Shown here: positions 1 to 9,011 of the stretch, in pieces
How the letters are laid out: each line of letters begins with the position of its first letter
Numbering within the stretch: the first letter of the stretch is position 1
Source: Clostridia bacterium
Lineage (GTDB): Bacteria; Bacillota; Clostridia; Lachnospirales; Lachnospiraceae
Assembly: GCA_003246295.1 (NCBI GenBank)
Contig: QKAS01000030.1
Span: 1 to 64,000, forward strand
DNA length: 64,000 bases
Direction: 5' to 3'
Program-made: the position numbers and the translations under genes
The notes under the pieces: model-generated
The model's input: the letters and a program-made list of their open reading frames with translations, nothing else
The model's database searches: none
What the model was told of the DNA's origin: nothing

Positions 1-34
1 GTGATTTTCAACCATTATTTTCAGTTTTGAAGAA

Positions 35-68
35 CAAAAAAACAGACGCCGTTGTCGACATCTGTTTT
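35..68 (-). terminator. Intrinsic terminator after etfA
   Basis: On the minus strand an AAACAGATG arm pairs with CGTCTGTTT around a loop of about ten bases and runs into seven Ts. It lies about 55 bases past the etfA stop, so it probably ends the butyrate operon transcript. Confidence 0.8.
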
Positions 69-122
69 CTTTTATGTTTTATTATAATATTTTAATAATT
101 ATTTTGGTTTGTATGATTAAGA

Positions 123-1127
123 TTAAGCCATCATTTCTTTTAACTGCTCTGTTAAAAGAGGAAGAATTGCTTTGTAATCACCAACAATACCGTAATCTGC
201 AACATCGAAAATTGGTGCTGTCTCATCTTTATTGATTGCGATAATAAGATCAGATTCTTCCATACCTGCAAGATGTTGAATCGCTCCTGAGATACCAATT
301 GCAATATAAAGATTTGGTCTTACTGTCTTACCAGTCTGTCCTACCTGCTGGTCTTTTTCTGTCCAGCCTGCATCTACTGCAGCACGAGAAGAACTTACTT
401 CACCACCAATTACTTTTGCAAGATTTTCAAGAAGCTGGAAGTTTTCTTTGCTTCCAATACCACGTCCACCAGAAATCAGAATCTTTGCATCCATAATGTC
501 CATTTTATCAACAACTGATTTTACTACTTCAACAACTTCAACATACTTGTTGTTTTTTTCAAATCCAGGATCAAATACTTCCATATCAGCTTTTGCATCA
601 GGCTTTTTATTTGCTCTCTGCATAACGCCAGGGCGAACTGTTGCCATCTGTGGGCGGTTGTCAGGGCAAACGATGGTTGCCATAATGTTACCACCAAATG
701 CTGGACGTGTCATACGTAAGTTCTTTGATTCTTCATCAACTTCGAGTTTTGTACAGTCTGCTGTCAGACCTGTCTTTACTCTTGCTGAAACACGTGGAGC
801 AAGATCTCTACCGATTGCTGTTGCACCATATAGAACTACTTCTGGTTTGTATTTTTCAATTACACTGTACATCGCATGTGTATAAGGTTCTGTTGTGTAA
901 TCTTTCAACACCGGACTATCCACAACGATTACTTTATCTGCACCATAGACTGCAAGCTGATCAGCAAGTGCTGTTACACCATCTCCTAGGATGACTGCTG
1001 TAACATTGGTATTTAAATCTGCAGCAAGTTCTTTTGCTTTTCCAATCAGTTCAAATGAAACACCTGAAATTTTACAGTCAACCTGCTGTGCAAAGACAAA
1101 TATGCCTTTATAATCTTGTAAATTCAT
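123..1127 (-). CDS. etfA: Electron transfer flavoprotein alpha subunit
   Basis: EtfA pairs with EtfB as the FAD-carrying electron partner of butyryl-CoA dehydrogenase. In butyrate-forming clostridia this complex bifurcates NADH electrons to crotonyl-CoA and ferredoxin. The 334 residues have the usual N-terminal nucleotide-binding-like half. The C-terminal FAD domain (about 210-325) shows SGGRGIGS, SSSRAAVDAGW, GQTGKTVRP and a final GISGAIQH stretch. The start has an AGAGG site nine bases upstream. It is the last gene of the thl-crt-hbd-bcd-etfB-etfA operon, 22 bases after etfB, and a terminator follows. Bifurcation is inferred from the family and the operon. Confidence 0.97.
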   Translation of the reverse strand: MNLQDYKGIFVFAQQVDCKISGVSFELIGKAKELAADLNTNVTAVILGDGVTALADQLAVYGADKVIVVDSPVLKDYTTEPYTHAMYSVIEKYKPEVVLYGATAIGRDLAPRVSARVKTGLTADCTKLEVDEESKNLRMTRPAFGGNIMATIVCPDNRPQMATVRPGVMQRANKKPDAKADMEVFDPGFEKNNKYVEVVEVVKSVVDKMDIMDAKILISGGRGIGSKENFQLLENLAKVIGGEVSSSRAAVDAGWTEKDQQVGQTGKTVRPNLYIAIGISGAIQHLAGMEESDLIIAINKDETAPIFDVADYGIVGDYKAILPLLTEQLKEMMA

Positions 1128-1149
1128 TGTTCATACCTCTTTCCCGAAA

Positions 1150-1932
1150 TTAGATAATAAATTTTTCCTGTAATTTTTCGATAATGTAGTCTGCCGAATC
1201 CTTCGCATCCAAAACAACTTTTGTTCCGGCCGGTTTTACACTCTTAGGGAAGGACTGAGCAACTTTTGTCGGGGATCCTTTTAAACCGATTTCTTCATCA
1301 GCTACAGTAAGATCAGCTCTTGTAATGATCTTAACTTCTTTTGTTCTATAAGCATCAAAGATTCCACCTGGAGTCATATATCTAGGTTTGTTCATTTCAC
1401 CAAGTGCTGTAATCAGACATGGCATCTGAACCTTAACAACATGGTGTCTGTCTTCAAACTGGCGTTTTACAAGAACAGTATTGCCATCTACTTTAATGTC
1501 TTCAGCATAAGAAACATTAGGAATGTCAAGGTGTTCTGATATCTGTGGTCCTACCTGAGCTGTATCGCCATCGATTGCCTGACGTCCCGTGATAATCATA
1601 TCATATTCCATTGTTTTAATTGCTGCAGCAAGTGTTGTTGATGTAGCAAGTGTATCTGCTCCACCGAATGCTCTATCTGTAATCAAATACGCATTGTCAG
1701 CACCCATTGCCATTGCTTCTCTAAGGACTGCATCTGCCTGAGGAGGTCCCATTGTAATAACGGTTACTTCTGCTCCTGTTGCTTCTTTGATTTCAAGTGC
1801 TGCTTCGAGTCCTGCTTTATCATCCGGATTAATGATACTTGGAACACCATCTCTGATCAGTGTCCCTGTAACCGGATCCAATTTAACTTCATTCGTATCT
1901 GGAACTTGTTTAATACATACTACTATTTTCAC
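1150..1932 (-). CDS. etfB: Electron transfer flavoprotein beta subunit
   Basis: EtfB forms a heterodimer with EtfA and supplies the second nucleotide site that, in bifurcating forms, accepts hydride from NADH. The protein begins KIVVCIKQVPDTNEV, typical of EtfB, and later has the signature-like VTIMGPPQA region and GRQAIDGDTAQVGPQ. I place the start at a GTG (1932), 14 codons inside the longest open frame: AAGGAG sits ten bases before it and the conserved KIVV begins at residue 2, giving 260 residues. It lies 67 bases after bcd and just before etfA. Confidence 0.96.
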   Translation of the reverse strand: MKIVVCIKQVPDTNEVKLDPVTGTLIRDGVPSIINPDDKAGLEAALEIKEATGAEVTVITMGPPQADAVLREAMAMGADNAYLITDRAFGGADTLATSTTLAAAIKTMEYDMIITGRQAIDGDTAQVGPQISEHLDIPNVSYAEDIKVDGNTVLVKRQFEDRHHVVKVQMPCLITALGEMNKPRYMTPGGIFDAYRTKEVKIITRADLTVADEEIGLKGSPTKVAQSFPKSVKPAGTKVVLDAKDSADYIIEKLQEKFII

Positions 1933-1999
1933 TGTATTGTCACTCCTTATTCTTTTTAGTGGACGACTCCGCATGAATACGGGTCGCTTCGGATTAGAA

Positions 2000-3136
2000 T
2001 TATAATATGTTCGCAGAAATTACCATCTTTTGAACTTCACTGGTTCCTTCATAGATTTCTGTAATCTTTGCATCACGCATCATACGTTCTACATCGTACT
2101 CTCTTGTATAGCCATAACCACCGTGTAGCTGAACAGCTTTTGTTGTGACTTCCATCGCAACTTCTGCTGCAAATAATTTTGCCATAGCTGCTTCTACAGA
2201 AAAGATTTTCTGTGTGTCTTTTGCAATAGCTGCCTTGTATACAAGAAGTCTTGCTGCTTCTACTTTTGTAGCCATATCTGCAAGTTCGAACTGTGTATTC
2301 TGGAATTTGGCAATAGATTTACCAAACTGTTTTCTTTCTTTTACATAAGCAATGGTCGTTTCAAGTGCGCCTGCTGCAAGGCCAAGTGCCTGTGCCGCAA
2401 TACCAATACGTCCACCATCGAGTGTCTGCATTGCAATTCCAAATCCTTTTCCTTCCTGTCCTAACAGGTTCGCTTTTGGAATTCTGCAGTCTGTGAAAAT
2501 AAGTTCATATGTTGAGGATCCTCTGATACCCATCTTCTTTTCTTTTGTACCAAAAGTAAATCCAGGTGTTCCTTTTTCAATAATAAAAGCTGAAATACCT
2601 TTTGTTCCTTTTGATTTATCAGTCATGGCAAAAACAATATAAACATCTGCTTCTTTACCATTTGTAATAAAGATTTTAGATCCGTTTATGATATATTCAT
2701 CACCATCAAGAACTGCTTTCGTCTGCTGTCCGCTTGCATCAGTACCTGCTCCTGGCTCTGTCAAACCAAATGCACCAAGTTTTGTTCCGTTTGCGATTGG
2801 CACTAAAAATTTCTCTTTCTGCTCTGGTGTTCCGAATTTCTTAAGTGGCTCAGCACAAAGTGATGTATGTGCTGAAACGATAACGCCTGTTGTACCACAT
2901 ACTTTTGAAAGTTCTTCAATACACATAGCATATGTTAAAGTGTCACAGCCCTGTCCGCCGTATTCTTTCGGAATTGGAATACCCATAAATCCGAGTTTTT
3001 TCATTTTTTCAGTCGTTTCTGTTGGAAACTGTTCTGTTTCATCAACTTCCTGAGCGTAAGGTTTTACTTCATTTTGAGCGAAATCTCTGAATAGAGTTCT
3101 CGCCATTTCATGCTCTTTACTTAATGTAAAATCCAT
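2000..3136 (-). CDS. bcd: Butyryl-CoA dehydrogenase (short-chain acyl-CoA dehydrogenase)
   Basis: This flavoprotein reduces crotonyl-CoA to butyryl-CoA with electrons from EtfAB. The 378 residues show the acyl-CoA dehydrogenase signatures GAFGLTEPGAGTDASG (about 125-140) and a C-terminal QLHGGYGYTREYDVERMMRDAKI. The glutamate in ITEIYEGTSEVQ near residue 365 is the expected catalytic base. GGAGG lies ten bases before the start. The position between hbd and etfB fits the butyrate operon and makes butyryl-CoA the likely substrate rather than a longer acyl chain. Confidence 0.97.
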   Translation of the reverse strand: MDFTLSKEHEMARTLFRDFAQNEVKPYAQEVDETEQFPTETTEKMKKLGFMGIPIPKEYGGQGCDTLTYAMCIEELSKVCGTTGVIVSAHTSLCAEPLKKFGTPEQKEKFLVPIANGTKLGAFGLTEPGAGTDASGQQTKAVLDGDEYIINGSKIFITNGKEADVYIVFAMTDKSKGTKGISAFIIEKGTPGFTFGTKEKKMGIRGSSTYELIFTDCRIPKANLLGQEGKGFGIAMQTLDGGRIGIAAQALGLAAGALETTIAYVKERKQFGKSIAKFQNTQFELADMATKVEAARLLVYKAAIAKDTQKIFSVEAAMAKLFAAEVAMEVTTKAVQLHGGYGYTREYDVERMMRDAKITEIYEGTSEVQKMVISANIL

Positions 3137-3192
3137 GTTCTTGTTCCTCCATTAAATTGTGTTTTCTCTGTAAAGCAAGGGATCAATATCCT

Positions 3193-4032
3193 CTATTTAC
3201 TGTAATCGTAGAATCCTTTTCCTGTCTTCATGCCAAGCTGTCCACCACGAACCATTTTCTTAAGAAGTGCATGTGGACGATATTTGGAATCGCCAGTTTC
3301 TGACTGTAATACTTCCATAATGGCAAGTACAATATCAAGACCAACAAGGTCTCCGAGTGCAAGTGGACCCATTGGGTGGTTTGCTCCAAGTTTCATTGCA
3401 TTATCAATACCTTCAACAGAAGCAACACCTTCTGCATAAATGCCAATTGCTTCATTGATCATTGGAATCAGAATTCTGTTAACAACAAATCCTGCTGCCT
3501 CTTCAACCTGTACAGGTGTCTTACCAATTTCTTCAGAAATTGCTTTGATTTTTTCAACTGTTTCAGCAGGTGTATTCAAACCAGCAATTACTTCTACAAG
3601 TTTCATAACAGGTGCTGGATTAAAGAAATGCATTCCGATCACTGGTCTGTCAAGTCCTGCACCAATTTCAGTGATGGATAATGATGATGTATTTGTTGCA
3701 AAAATACAATCTGCTTTACAAATATCCTGTAATTCTTTAAATGTCTGTTTTTTAATTTCCATTACTTCAAGAGCTGCTTCCACAACAAGATCACAATCAG
3801 TACAGATTGTTTTTACACCTGTTGTAATTTTAGCAAGAATTGCATCTGCGTCTGACTGTTCCATTTTTCCTTTTGCAACTCTTTTTTCAAATCCTTTTGC
3901 AATTCTGCTTTTTCCATTTGCAGCAAACTGTTCATTAATATCACAAAGAAATACTTCATAACCTGCTGTCTGTGCGAATGCCTGTGCAATTCCTGATCCC
4001 ATAGTTCCTGCGCCGATAATACCAACTTTCAT
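3193..4032 (-). CDS. hbd: 3-hydroxybutyryl-CoA dehydrogenase
   Basis: Hbd reduces acetoacetyl-CoA to 3-hydroxybutyryl-CoA using NAD(P)H. The N-terminus [20 protein letters not shown] is the Rossmann nucleotide site. [15 protein letters not shown] near 135-150 holds the catalytic histidine, and the C-terminal domain has [15 protein letters not shown] and LGDLVGLD. The start was moved 11 codons inward to the methionine seven bases after AGGAGG, giving the family's usual 279-residue length. It is third gene of the butyrate operon, after crt. Confidence 0.96.
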   Translation of the reverse strand: MKVGIIGAGTMGSGIAQAFAQTAGYEVFLCDINEQFAANGKSRIAKGFEKRVAKGKMEQSDADAILAKITTGVKTICTDCDLVVEAALEVMEIKKQTFKELQDICKADCIFATNTSSLSITEIGAGLDRPVIGMHFFNPAPVMKLVEVIAGLNTPAETVEKIKAISEEIGKTPVQVEEAAGFVVNRILIPMINEAIGIYAEGVASVEGIDNAMKLGANHPMGPLALGDLVGLDIVLAIMEVLQSETGDSKYRPHALLKKMVRGGQLGMKTGKGFYDYSK

Positions 4033-4095
4033 TGTAATTCCTCCTGATTCTACTTGTTTTATCATTTTTTATTTTTTACAGTGATCCTTACGAAA

Positions 4096-4872
4096 TTATT
4101 TATTTAAAAATGCTTCTACTTTTCTTTTTTCAAGGAATGCTGTCATTCCTTCTTTCTGATCATAGGATTCAAAACAATCACCAAAGAGTTTTTCTTCGAT
4201 AACAATTGCCTGATCCATATCAGTCTGCATTCCATCATTGATTGCCTTTTTGCAATTACGTACAGCAATTGGTGCATTTTTAGCGATTGTTGCTGCCAGT
4301 TTTTCAGCATTCGGCATTAATTCTTCCTGTGTATAAACTGCATTCACAAGACCAATTCTAAACGCTTCATCTGCTTTAATATTACGTCCTGTATAGATCA
4401 TCTGTTTTGCAATTCCCATACCTACAAGACGTGGAAGTCTCTGTGTACCACCAAATCCTGGCGTAATTCCGAGACCTACTTCAGGCTGTCCAAATACTGC
4501 ATTATCAGAACAGATTCTAATGTCACAACTCATCGCAATTTCACATCCACCGCCAAGTGCAAACCCATTAATTGCTGCAATGACTGGGATTGGAAATACT
4601 TCAAGTTTGCGAAATACATCATTACCAATTTTGCCAAATGCTTCTCCCTCTGTTTTTGTAAGAGAACTCATTTCGCCAATATCTGCACCAGCAACAAATG
4701 ATTTCTCACCTGCTCCTGTCAAGATCAGACATCTTACTTCGTCAAGATTAACTGCATCAAGTGTTGCATCGATTTCTTTCAAAACAGTTGAATTAAGTGC
4801 ATTTAACGCTTTTTCTCTGCTGATCGTAATGATTCCAACTGCACCTTTTTGTTCGTATAAAATATATTCCAT
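4096..4872 (-). CDS. crt: Enoyl-CoA hydratase / crotonase
   Basis: Crotonase dehydrates 3-hydroxybutyryl-CoA to crotonyl-CoA. The 258-residue protein has the oxyanion-hole segments AGADIGEMSSL and NGFALGGGCEIAMSCDIR. The two catalytic glutamates of the crotonase fold fall within INGFALGGGCE and GQPEVGLGITPGFGGTQRLPR. The start was moved inward to 4872, where AAGGAG lies seven bases upstream and the protein begins MEYILYEQKGAVGI. It sits between thl and hbd and was probably co-transcribed with them. Confidence 0.96.
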   Translation of the reverse strand: MEYILYEQKGAVGIITISREKALNALNSTVLKEIDATLDAVNLDEVRCLILTGAGEKSFVAGADIGEMSSLTKTEGEAFGKIGNDVFRKLEVFPIPVIAAINGFALGGGCEIAMSCDIRICSDNAVFGQPEVGLGITPGFGGTQRLPRLVGMGIAKQMIYTGRNIKADEAFRIGLVNAVYTQEELMPNAEKLAATIAKNAPIAVRNCKKAINDGMQTDMDQAIVIEEKLFGDCFESYDQKEGMTAFLEKRKVEAFLNK

Positions 4873-4951
4873 ATTCATTCTCCTTATGTTCTGATAGACA
4901 TACATAGAAGAATGGGCGAAGCCCATCCTTCCTGTAACATTTCATTAAATT

Positions 4952-6136
4952 TTAATCTCTGGATACGATCGTTGAGCAGCCCATTCCACCACCAATACAC
5001 AGTGTTGCAAGACCCTTCTTAGCATCTCTTCTTTGCATTTCATGTAACAAAGTAACAAGAATTCTACAACCTGATGCTCCAACTGGATGTCCAAGTGCGA
5101 TCGCACCGCCATTTACATTCAGTTTTTCTGTATCAAATCCAAGATCCTTACCAACTGCAAGAGACTGTGCTGCAAATGCTTCATTTGCTTCGATCAGATC
5201 GAACTCATCAATTTTCATACCTGTTCTATCAAGTACTTTTTTAGTTGATGCAACAGGTCCTATTCCCATAATTGTAGGATCAACTCCACCAAGTGCTCCA
5301 GCAACCCATGTTGCCATTGGTGTTACACCAAGTTCTTTTGCTTTTTCTTCACTCATAACAACGACTGCTGCTGCACCATCATTGATACTGGAAGCATTTC
5401 CTGCTGTTACTTTTCCATCAGGATTGATTGCTCTCAGTTTTCCGAGTGCTTCTGCTGTTGTTCCAGGGCGAGGTCCTTCGTCTTTATTGAAAAGAATTAC
5501 TTCTTTTTTCTTTTTAATTTCTACTGCAACGATCTCATCGTCAAATTTTCCTGCTTCCTGTGCTGCAACTGCCTTGTTCTGGCTTGCTGCTGCAAATTCG
5601 TCAAGTTCTTCTCTTGTGAGGTTCCATCTGGAATCAGCACAGATATTATCTGCTGTCTGAATCATATGGTAATTATTGAATGCATCCCAGAGGGCATCAT
5701 TTACCATTGTATCGATCATTTTTCCATTGCCCATTCTATATCCATAACGAGCCTGTGGAAGTGCGTATGGAGCCAGTGACATGTTTTCCATACCACCTGC
5801 TACAACAATGTCTGCTTCTCCTGCCATAATCATTCTGGCAGCTGTATTTACACATTCAAGCCCTGATCCACAAACTACATTCAGAGTCACTGCTGGTACT
5901 TCATTTGGAAGTCCTGCTTTGATAGACGCCTGGCGTGCAACATTCTGTCCCAGTCCAGCCTGAATAACACAGCCCATATATACCTGTTCAACTGCTTCAG
6001 CAGCTACTCCTGCTCTTTTTAATGCTTCTTTAATTACAACTGCCCCAAGATCAGCTGCAGGTGTTGTACTGAGTGCTCCACCCATTGAACCGATCGCTGT
6101 ACGGCAAGCTCCCGCTAATACTACTTTTTTTGCCAT
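4952..6136 (-). CDS. thl: Acetyl-CoA acetyltransferase (thiolase)
   Basis: Thiolase condenses two acetyl-CoA into acetoacetyl-CoA, the first committed step to butyrate. The active-site cysteine is in [12 protein letters not shown] (about residue 88). The catalytic histidine is in [17 protein letters not shown], and the second cysteine in CIGGGMGCS near the C-terminus. The start at 6136 follows GGAGG by eight bases and gives 394 residues, the usual length. It is the first gene of the operon and has a good promoter 90 bases upstream. Confidence 0.97.
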   Translation of the reverse strand: MAKKVVLAGACRTAIGSMGGALSTTPAADLGAVVIKEALKRAGVAAEAVEQVYMGCVIQAGLGQNVARQASIKAGLPNEVPAVTLNVVCGSGLECVNTAARMIMAGEADIVVAGGMENMSLAPYALPQARYGYRMGNGKMIDTMVNDALWDAFNNYHMIQTADNICADSRWNLTREELDEFAAASQNKAVAAQEAGKFDDEIVAVEIKKKKEVILFNKDEGPRPGTTAEALGKLRAINPDGKVTAGNASSINDGAAAVVVMSEEKAKELGVTPMATWVAGALGGVDPTIMGIGPVASTKKVLDRTGMKIDEFDLIEANEAFAAQSLAVGKDLGFDTEKLNVNGGAIALGHPVGASGCRILVTLLHEMQRRDAKKGLATLCIGGGMGCSTIVSRD

Positions 6137-6184
6137 ATTTTTTTCCTCCAATTTTAATCTGAAACCTCATAAATTCGAGCTTTT

Positions 6185-6212
6185 TCAATGATTGTTATTT
6201 TTTTATCATTGA
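6185..6212. promoter_or_regulatory. Inverted repeat in the thl 5' leader
   Basis: TCAATGAT and its perfect complement ATCATTGA are separated by 12 AT-only or nearly AT-only bases. The repeat lies just downstream of the expected transcription start of the butyrate operon. It could be an operator or an RNA hairpin; no regulator is known for it. Confidence 0.4.
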
Positions 6213-6223
6213 CCACTATTGAC

Positions 6224-6252
6224 ATGATACCATAGCGATATTCATTTTGCAA
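6224..6252 (-). promoter_or_regulatory. Predicted sigma-A promoter of the butyrate operon
   Basis: The -35 element is TTGCAA (6247-6252) and the -10 element is TATCAT (6224-6229), with a 17-base spacer. It is the only good match between hpf and thl. Confidence 0.6.
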
Positions 6253-6275
6253 TCATTTTTCACCCCCAATTGCCA

Positions 6276-6306
6276 ATAAAAAAGGGAATGGTGTGTGCCA
6301 TTCCCT
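6276..6306 (-). terminator. Intrinsic terminator after hpf
   Basis: AGGGAATGG and CCATTCCCT form a perfect nine-base stem with a six-base loop, followed on the minus strand by six Ts. It separates hpf from the butyrate operon. Confidence 0.85.
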
Positions 6307-6322
6307 AAGATGTTTTATGCGA

Positions 6323-6850
6323 TTAAACTTCAGGTTCAATCAGACCATATGTACTTCCTTTTCTTTTATAAACAACATTGACCTGATCTGTTTCTGCATT
6401 CATAAATACGAAGAAATTATGTCCTAAGAGTTCCATTTGAATGCAGGCATCTTCTGCATACATTGGTTTGATATCAAATTTTTTGGTTCTGAGAATTCGT
6501 ACTTCTTCATCATCAACAAAATCCTTTTCAATAAATTCTTCTTTAAAATAATGATGCGCTTGTTTCTGATCCACCAGTTTATTTTTATATTTCTTTAACT
6601 GTCTTTCTATGATTTCCTCAACCAGATCGATTGAGACATACATATCATTGCTTACCTGTTCAGAACGAATAATATTTCCTTTTACTGGAATGGTAACTTC
6701 TATCTTCTGCCTGTCCTTTTCAACACTTAATGTAACATGTACTTCTGTTTCAGGTTTAAAGTACTTTTCAAGTTTACCAATCTTATCCTGTATTGCACTC
6801 TTAAGTCCTTCTGTTACATCGATGTTTTTGCCGCTAATAATAAATTTCAT
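6323..6850 (-). CDS. hpf: Long-form ribosome hibernation promoting factor
   Basis: Long HPF joins 70S ribosomes into inactive 100S dimers in slow or stressed cells. Residues 1-100 form the ribosome-binding domain (MKFIISGKNIDVTEGLK). A linker leads to the C-terminal dimerisation domain (about 118-175), marked by RILRTKKFDIKPMYAEDACIQMELLGHNFFVF and VVYKRKGSTYGLIEPEV. The 175-residue length is typical of the long form. GGAAGGG lies nine bases before the chosen start, whereas the earlier ATG abuts it. It is transcribed alone between its own promoter and a terminator. Confidence 0.95.
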   Translation of the reverse strand: MKFIISGKNIDVTEGLKSAIQDKIGKLEKYFKPETEVHVTLSVEKDRQKIEVTIPVKGNIIRSEQVSNDMYVSIDLVEEIIERQLKKYKNKLVDQKQAHHYFKEEFIEKDFVDDEEVRILRTKKFDIKPMYAEDACIQMELLGHNFFVFMNAETDQVNVVYKRKGSTYGLIEPEV

Positions 6851-6940
6851 GCCAATCATCCCTTCCGTTGATTACTTTCCGGTTTTCACCGGTAAAACTA
6901 TTCCATAACAGGTAAATTTATCTCTGCTATGTAGTGCTTA

Positions 6941-6970
6941 ATTATACCATAACATTTCCTGCAAATGCAA
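6941..6970 (-). promoter_or_regulatory. Predicted promoter of hpf
   Basis: A perfect TATAAT -10 (6941-6946) lies 18 bases from a TTGCAT -35 (6965-6970). The leader that follows contains a CCGG-TGAAAA-CCGG hairpin at 6880-6893. Confidence 0.55.
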
Positions 6971-7474
6971 TGTTTTGGTGAAAATGCTTAATACTCAGGC
7001 CTTAAAACAAGTCAAGTTCTTTTTCACATTTTTTACAATTTTATTACAACTAAACAAAACATCTGTTCCGCAAATACGAAATATCTACGAGTGCTTTGAA
7101 TTACAAAATATGTGGATATTGTGGAAAAGTTCGTGCAAAAACTGTTTTTGTCCTATTTTAAGCACTTTCCAATGTGGATAACTTTTGTACTTTTATCGAC
7201 AAAAAAAAGTACTTTTTTCCTATGGTTTTTTGCATTTTGTGCATCTTGTATAAATGCGCCTTTCGTCACATTTTTCAAGTTTCTACAGCTTATGCAAACC
7301 ACTAGGTTCCACAATGCATTCGCCTAAACTGCTTCCTCCTTTATTAAAAATAATGATTGTTTTATATTAGATATCATACTACATTATTCTGTATTTTGAA
7401 AGTCTTTTTTGCTATATAATTGATTATTAATTATTATTAACCTAATTATCTGATTATTAAGCAGAATACGTCAT
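6971..7474. other. Gene-free AT-rich intergenic region
   Basis: No convincing gene lies between the hpf promoter and the terminator of the NlpC/P60 gene. Short open frames on the plus strand have no ribosome binding site and low-complexity Phe/Leu-rich products. The first half contains four DnaA-box-like nonamers; the last 120 bases are almost pure A and T, with repeated ATTATTAA. Confidence 0.7.
7111..7201. promoter_or_regulatory. Cluster of four DnaA-box-like sites
   Basis: Read as the complement, 7111-7119 is ATATCCACA and the directly abutting 7120-7128 is TTTTCCACA. Positions 7173-7181 give the perfect consensus TTATCCACA. On the plus strand 7193-7201 is TTATCGACA, one mismatch. The facing pair is 11 bases apart. 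Confidence 0.6.
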
Positions 7475-7505
7475 AAAAATAGAGAGAACAAATTTCGTTC
7501 TCTCT
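7475..7505 (-). terminator. Intrinsic terminator after the NlpC/P60 gene
   Basis: AGAGAGAAC (7481-7489) pairs perfectly with GTTCTCTCT (7497-7505) and is followed on the minus strand by ATTTTTA. It starts eight bases past the stop codon. Confidence 0.85.
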
Positions 7506-7512
7506 AGAATGA

Positions 7513-8922
7513 TTAGAATATTCTTCTTACCGACAATACATTTCTATAGCTTGCATTTGATACTTTAATTCCAGTTGCTGCTGTACTAGCATGCACTATA
7601 TTTCCATTGCCAATATAAATTCCAACATGGCCTGAATAACAAACGATGTCTCCAGGCTGTGCATTTGCAAGTCCACCTACATCATATCCAGCACTTCTCT
7701 GTGCTCCGGATGAATGTGGTAATGAAATACCATAATTAGCATAAACTCCCATAACAAAACCTGAACAGTCAGTTCCATTTGTTAAGCTCGTACCACCATA
7801 GACATATGGATTGCCAACAAACTGCAACGCATAATTTGCAACTGAACTTCCCGCTCCACTTCCACCTGATGCTACTGCTGCTGGTTGTTCGGATGACTGT
7901 GTTGAAGACTGTGTTGATTTGGATACTGCTTTCGCTGCTGCAGCCTGTGCTGCCTTTCTCGCTTCTTCTTCAGCTTTTAATCTTGCTTCTTCTTCCGCTT
8001 TTGACTCAGCTTCTACAAACTCTGTAGAGAGTGTTACAAATTCATGTGAGACATATCCTTCGCCTTCTTCGATAGATACTTTGACCCATCCATCAAGTTC
8101 TTCAAGTACAGAAAGCTGATCTTCTATTGGAACCAATCCTAAAACTGTGGCATCCATTCCTGGTGCTTCTCTAACCTTAAGTGTTGTGGTTGTAACGGTT
8201 GCGATTCTGACTCCTACTTCTTTAGCAAGTGCGATTGCATCCTCACCTGTTACAACATATTCAGCCTTCACAAAGCCCGTTACATTGCCTGACTGAATCT
8301 GATACCATCCGTTTTCTTCTGAAATAAAAGTACCAACAGATTTATCATATAACTTTCCTACAATTTCGCCTTCTTCACTTGCAGTATCTCTGACATTCAC
8401 ATAATCATTTACTTTAGCGATAACAAGTGTAGAAAACTCTTTTTCTTCTTCTGTTAGTTGATTCTCGGAAACTGTGGTCTCTTCTGTCGTTTCTACAATC
8501 TCATTTTCCGATACTGTATCAGTCTGTTCTGTAACAATTTCTGTATTCCCTGCAGCATTTTCTGGTGTTGCCTCTGGAATCACTGCTGTCGGTTGTCCAG
8601 CCACAGTCTCTGTTGTAGCAGTCGTTGCTGTTGTCTGATCATCAATAGTAATCGTTGGTGTCTTTATTACAGTTTCTGCAGTCAATGTTTCTGTGGATGT
8701 TATATTCTTAAGCACGTTTTCAGCTAATGGTGCTGCCGCTTTTGTCTGTTTTGTTTCTTCTTTGATTTGTGTTACAGAGGAGCCTTCCCCTAACACAAGA
8801 GCCAGACCCGCTACCGGCAGAACAGAAGAAACTCCTGCTGCTCCCGACTGAAACTTGAGTCCTGAAAAAACAATTGCTCCGGCTAATGCACATGCCGCAA
8901 TTTTCATGCCTTTCTGATTCAT
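7513..8922 (-). CDS. Secreted NlpC/P60 peptidoglycan hydrolase with two SH3 domains
   Basis: This is a probable D,L-endopeptidase acting on wall peptides outside the membrane. A signal or membrane-anchor segment covers about residues 6-40 and a Thr/Glu-rich linker runs to 160. Two bacterial SH3 domains follow at about 167-225 (NVRDTASEEGEIVG) and 239-300 (LKVREAPGMDATVLG), then an Ala/Glu/Lys-rich stretch at 301-333. The NlpC/P60 domain spans 355-469: Cys386 in TDCSGF, His432 in GHVGIYIG, and His444 in IVHAS form the expected triad. GGAGG precedes the 8922 start by eight bases; 469 residues. A WalR-type box at the promoter fits a wall-homeostasis role. Confidence 0.9.
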   Translation of the reverse strand: MNQKGMKIAACALAGAIVFSGLKFQSGAAGVSSVLPVAGLALVLGEGSSVTQIKEETKQTKAAAPLAENVLKNITSTETLTAETVIKTPTITIDDQTTATTATTETVAGQPTAVIPEATPENAAGNTEIVTEQTDTVSENEIVETTEETTVSENQLTEEEKEFSTLVIAKVNDYVNVRDTASEEGEIVGKLYDKSVGTFISEENGWYQIQSGNVTGFVKAEYVVTGEDAIALAKEVGVRIATVTTTTLKVREAPGMDATVLGLVPIEDQLSVLEELDGWVKVSIEEGEGYVSHEFVTLSTEFVEAESKAEEEARLKAEEEARKAAQAAAAKAVSKSTQSSTQSSEQPAAVASGGSGAGSSVANYALQFVGNPYVYGGTSLTNGTDCSGFVMGVYANYGISLPHSSGAQRSAGYDVGGLANAQPGDIVCYSGHVGIYIGNGNIVHASTAATGIKVSNASYRNVLSVRRIF

Positions 8923-8984
8923 TAATAATTCCTCCGGTTGATGTAATAAAACTAAATCTGAATGCAATTGAACTATTACAATTT

Positions 8985-9001
8985 GTTACAAATTTGTTAC
9001 A
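8985..9001 (-). promoter_or_regulatory. WalR (YycF)-type direct-repeat box
   Basis: The minus strand reads TGTAAC-AAATT-TGTAAC, an exact match to the published TGTWAH-N5-TGTWAH consensus of the WalR response regulator. A third TGTAAT follows four bases later. The box lies about 4-20 bases past the expected transcription start. Confidence 0.6.
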
Positions 9002-9011
9002 TCTGTAAAAT

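Noticed and set aside
7111..7201. The DnaA-box cluster as the replication origin oriC
   Set aside because: No dnaA, dnaN, recF or gyr genes adjoin it, and genes on both sides stay on the minus strand, with no switch as expected at an origin.
6975..7327. Two plus-strand open frames in the hpf upstream region
   Set aside because: No ribosome binding site, Phe/Leu/Lys-rich low-complexity products, and they overlap each other and the DnaA boxes.
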